Assembly (NCBI RefSeq): GCF_015207245.1
Contig: NZ_JADEXF010000151.1
Location: forward strand, 1 to 7,398
Reading direction: 5' to 3'
Origin: Nostoc cf. edaphicum LEGE 07299
GTDB lineage: Bacteria > Cyanobacteriota > Cyanobacteriia > Cyanobacteriales > Nostocaceae
DNA: 7,398 nt
Below, piece after piece: positions 4,569-7,398 of the stretch (positions within the stretch are counted from its first letter, which is position 1; each line of letters starts with the position of its first letter). Made by a program: the position numbers and the translations under genes. Under the pieces are notes generated by a model, which ran no database searches, was not told where the DNA came from, and saw only the letters and a program-made list of their open reading frames with translations.

Positions 4569-7286
4569 ATGCAACGCTTGCCATACCGTATTCGTCGCGT
4601 TTGGGCAGTTCTCTTTCTGACAACGCTAACCTTATGTTTGTGGTTGGCGCATCATTCTCTAACAATTGGGAATAAGGGAATCGCAGAGATAGCAACAGTT
4701 AAATCGTCGCCTTTAACGCAACCAGTGCAGCAAGGACTTAAGCTCTATCAAGCTGGTGATATTCAAGGAGCAATTCAGTCTTGGCAAAAAGCTCTCTTCT
4801 CTTATCAAGAGCGTAACAGTCATTCTGCTGAGGAAATAAGTATCAGGACATACCTTGCCAAAGCATATCAACAAGTAGGTCAAATATCTGAAGCGATCGC
4901 TCAATTAGAGCAAGTTATTGACTACTATCGTCAGACAAACGAGCCGCTCAAGGTGGGACGGATGCTAACGGAACAGGCTCAACTCTACAGTAGCTTGGGA
5001 CAGCACCGGCGTGCAGCTACCATTTTATGCGATCAAAAGCAAAGCAATTCAGCTTGTAGTCAAGATAGTGCAGTAGAAATTGCCCGCAACCACTCAGATG
5101 AACTAGGCGAAGTAGCTGCTTGGGGTAGTTTGGGAAATGCTCATCGTCTCCAAGGCGAGTACGAGCAAGCTATTCAAGATTTTGAACGTAGTAATGAAAT
5201 CGCCAAGCGCATAAATAATCAAATTTATGTAGCGTCTACCTTAAATGGTTTAGCAAATACCTACGCTAGTTTAGCTAAGGGCAATGAGCGTCGTGCCGAA
5301 TTTGCTCGTGAGGTAGCCGATAAGGAAGCTGCCCAAAAATTCCAGCAAGACACTATTGGTCACGATTGGCAAGCTGTACAGTATTTTGAACAAAGCCTGA
5401 ATTTAGCTCGTAGCCAGAACGACAGAGTGAATGAACTGCGATCGCTACTAGGTCTAGTTAGGCTTTATCACCGCCAACATCGTCAGGATAAAGCCATAGT
5501 TAACAATACACTACAGCAAGCACTGGTTGTATTGGAACAATTACCCGACTCCCGCGATAAAGCATACACGGCGATTCAACTTGCTAATCTTTTACAACTC
5601 GTTAACCAAAACAGCGAGTCAGTCAGTACTGATCTAGCAACTCAATGCTTAAAGTCAGAATCGTTGCCTAAGTCTGTTGAACTACTCAACAAAGCTGTGG
5701 CAATCACTCAAAAAATTCAGGATCGGGAGGGAGAATCCTTTGCCAAAGGCCGATTAGGACACACTTATGAATGTCACCAGGACTATCAACAAGCTATAAA
5801 TTTAACTCAACAAGCACTGATTGACGCTGTCGCTGATGAGAACCTTTACTTATGGACATGGCAACTGGGACGCTTATCTAGAGCCACAGGTCGAGTCAAA
5901 GAAGCAATTAATTTTTATGAAAAATCTATTGACAGCCTCAAAAGTATCCGTAGTGATTTAAGACTGCAACAGCGAGATTTACAGTTTGACTTTCGAGATA
6001 ACGTTGAACCAGTTTACCGCGAGCTGCTAGAGTTACGCCTAGAGCAAACCAATCATCTTGTCCAAGCATCAGATATTCAACAGAATTTGGAATCGGTACT
6101 TCCAATAGTAGATGAGTTGAGGTTAGCAGAACTACAAAACTATTTAGGAAATAATTGTGATTTAGCACTTATTCAGAAACCAGTGGCACTCGTGGGGAAA
6201 AACACTGCCGTCTTGAGTTCGATTCTTTTAAAAGAACGCCTTGCAATCATTCTCACCTTAGCTGATGGTGAGCAAAAAATTAAGTCAAAAGTTTCTTGGA
6301 TACCTGTTAAAAGTCAAGACGTTAGAGATATTATCAATGACCTACGCATCAAATTAGAAAAACGCTCAGACTTGGAAAACACTTATCAAGCCAGAGCGCA
6401 ACAAGTATATAACTGGTTTATTCATCCTTTTCTTAGCGATTTAGAAAAAAATAAAATTGAAACTTTAGTGTTTATTCAAGACGGAATTCTTCGGAGTATC
6501 CCAATAGCTGCACTGTTTGATGGTAAACAATTCTTGATTGAAAAGTATGCGATCGCTTTTGCTCCAGCATTGACTCTGACAAATCCTCAAGAATCGAACC
6601 CGAAAAAATTAAAGGTATTAGCTTTTGGCTTGACACAACCAGCCACCGTCGAAACAGATGCAGGTTACAAATTTTTTGAGCCGCTTACACAAGTAGAATC
6701 TGAACTTAAAAAGATTACAACGAGTTTACCAAAAAGTAAGGGATTACTAGATCAAGACTTTACACTTGAGCGTTTGCAAAAAGAGTTAAAAGAAAATACT
6801 TATCCCATAATTCACTTGGCAACTCATGGCAAGTTTGGTATTGATGATAGAGAAACGTTTTTAGTAACTGGAAAAAAAGTTGCAGCAAATACTCAAAAAT
6901 CGCTTACAACCAAAACTTACAATGAAAAACTGACACTAAATGACCTTTATGAACTTATTAACAATACTCGCGCTCAAAATCAACCGATTGAGTTATTAAC
7001 TTTGACAGCCTGTGAAACAGCAGTAGGTAGCGATCGCCAAACTTTAGGTCTAGCCGGTATTGCAATACAAGCCGGATCTCAAAGCGCCATAGCAACTCTT
7101 TGGAAAGTTGATGATGCAGCAACAGCACAATTGATAGCGAAATTTTATCAAAACTGGCATAGCGGAATGAGTAAAGCCAAAGCCTTACAGGCGGCTCAAA
7201 CAGCTTGGTTGCAAACGCATCAGCAGCAACTTGAAAGTCATCCCGGATATTGGGCACCATTCATTCTCATTGGTAACTGGCTTTGA
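4569..7286 (+). CDS. Exported TPR-repeat CHAT-domain (caspase-like peptidase) protein
   Basis: This 905-residue protein has three parts. Residues 1-32 are basic (MQRLPYRIRR) then hydrophobic (VWAVLFLTTLTLCLWLA), a signal peptide or membrane anchor without a lipobox, so the rest should be periplasmic. Residues about 53-465 carry TPR-like helical hairpins, for example QGLKLYQAGDIQGAIQSWQK, LAKAYQQVGQISEAIAQLEQ, LGNAHRLQGEYEQAIQDFER, LGHTYECHQDYQQAINLTQQ and GRLSRATGRVKEAINFYEKS. A charged insertion (about 237-265) interrupts one hairpin. Residues about 610-905 are a CHAT domain: FIQDGILRSIPIAALFDG, then HLATHG with catalytic His753, LTLTACETA with catalytic Cys815, LGLAGIAIQAGSQSAIATLW, and the terminal HPGYWAPFILIGNWL. 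CHAT is a clan CD, caspase/separase-like fold, and both dyad residues are present, so activity is plausible. The substrate is unknown. ATG 4569 is the only reasonable start: a TAA at 4530-4532 closes the frame upstream. No Shine-Dalgarno is evident. Confidence 0.93.
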   Translation: MQRLPYRIRRVWAVLFLTTLTLCLWLAHHSLTIGNKGIAEIATVKSSPLTQPVQQGLKLYQAGDIQGAIQSWQKALFSYQERNSHSAEEISIRTYLAKAYQQVGQISEAIAQLEQVIDYYRQTNEPLKVGRMLTEQAQLYSSLGQHRRAATILCDQKQSNSACSQDSAVEIARNHSDELGEVAAWGSLGNAHRLQGEYEQAIQDFERSNEIAKRINNQIYVASTLNGLANTYASLAKGNERRAEFAREVADKEAAQKFQQDTIGHDWQAVQYFEQSLNLARSQNDRVNELRSLLGLVRLYHRQHRQDKAIVNNTLQQALVVLEQLPDSRDKAYTAIQLANLLQLVNQNSESVSTDLATQCLKSESLPKSVELLNKAVAITQKIQDREGESFAKGRLGHTYECHQDYQQAINLTQQALIDAVADENLYLWTWQLGRLSRATGRVKEAINFYEKSIDSLKSIRSDLRLQQRDLQFDFRDNVEPVYRELLELRLEQTNHLVQASDIQQNLESVLPIVDELRLAELQNYLGNNCDLALIQKPVALVGKNTAVLSSILLKERLAIILTLADGEQKIKSKVSWIPVKSQDVRDIINDLRIKLEKRSDLENTYQARAQQVYNWFIHPFLSDLEKNKIETLVFIQDGILRSIPIAALFDGKQFLIEKYAIAFAPALTLTNPQESNPKKLKVLAFGLTQPATVETDAGYKFFEPLTQVESELKKITTSLPKSKGLLDQDFTLERLQKELKENTYPIIHLATHGKFGIDDRETFLVTGKKVAANTQKSLTTKTYNEKLTLNDLYELINNTRAQNQPIELLTLTACETAVGSDRQTLGLAGIAIQAGSQSAIATLWKVDDAATAQLIAKFYQNWHSGMSKAKALQAAQTAWLQTHQQQLESHPGYWAPFILIGNWL

Positions 7287-7288
7287 TC

Positions 7289-7310
7289 TCTAAGTTTAAT
7301 AAAACTTAAG
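7289..7310 (+). terminator. Weak AT-rich hairpin after the TPR-CHAT gene
   Basis: AAGTTT (7292-7297), loop AATA, AAACTT (7302-7307) forms a 6-bp A/T stem three to six bases after the TGA at 7284-7286. It lacks GC pairs and a following T-run, so it is at best a weak or bidirectional terminator and may be chance. The remaining bases to the window end show no gene. Confidence 0.2.
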
Positions 7311-7398
7311 TGCATCATTACGTCGAATTGGTATCAGTAAGACCTTTGTAACAACTTGTCTCTCCTAGCGCTGCAATAGGTGTATTTTACTATTTATC

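Noticed and set aside
4543..4570. TTGTTA with TATTAT at 16-bp spacing as promoter of the CHAT gene
   Set aside because: The -10 box overlaps the ATG, so transcription would start inside the coding sequence, beyond the only usable start codon and signal sequence.
6958..7260. 100-codon minus-strand open frame inside the CHAT domain
   Set aside because: It is antisense to the conserved catalytic region and is a shadow of that coding sequence; the same holds for 4713-4904 and 5938-6168 on the minus strand.

Overview
The window looks like chromosomal DNA from a cyanobacterium, most likely a filamentous, Nostocales-like one. The evidence is at least 15 copies of the HIP1 octamer GCGATCGC (about one per 500 bp), low GC content, few Shine-Dalgarno sequences, and a typical cyanobacterial gene set: a filamentous-haemagglutinin-type secreted protein, a CHASE2 sensor kinase and a TPR-CHAT protein. 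The genus is inferred and was not tested.

Layout. Positions 1-1178 (minus strand) hold the 5' part of a large two-partner-secretion (TpsA / filamentous haemagglutinin N-terminal domain) gene that runs off the left edge. It is broken by a frameshift, probably with a small deletion, near 533-541 and by an in-frame TGA at 460-462. A 224-bp divergent intergenic region (1179-1402) with several palindromes and a direct repeat separates it from a plus-strand pair: a NarL/LuxR-type response regulator (1403-2071) and a CHASE2 sensor histidine kinase (2071-4053). The two overlap by one base (TGATG) and are almost certainly one operon. A 515-bp intergenic region (4054-4568) follows. In it lies a complete 139-bp MITE-like element (4229-4367) with 18-bp terminal inverted repeats and a perfect 10-bp target-site duplication. 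Downstream of the element is a stretch rich in HIP1 sites with a 9-bp inverted repeat. A 905-codon gene for an exported or membrane-anchored TPR-CHAT protein (4569-7286) completes the window, followed by about 110 bp with only a weak hairpin.

How the genes may work together (inference). The kinase would sense something outside the cytoplasmic membrane through CHASE2 and phosphorylate Asp62 of the response regulator, whose C-terminal HTH would bind DNA. Natural targets are the divergent haemagglutinin-like gene and the CHAT gene. The CHAT protein has an intact His753/Cys815 caspase-like dyad behind an N-terminal export signal, so it could be a periplasmic protease or scaffold acting on cell-surface or secreted proteins. 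The adhesin-like gene is now broken, so part of the proposed system is decayed in this genome. The clearest single structural discovery in the window is the MITE.
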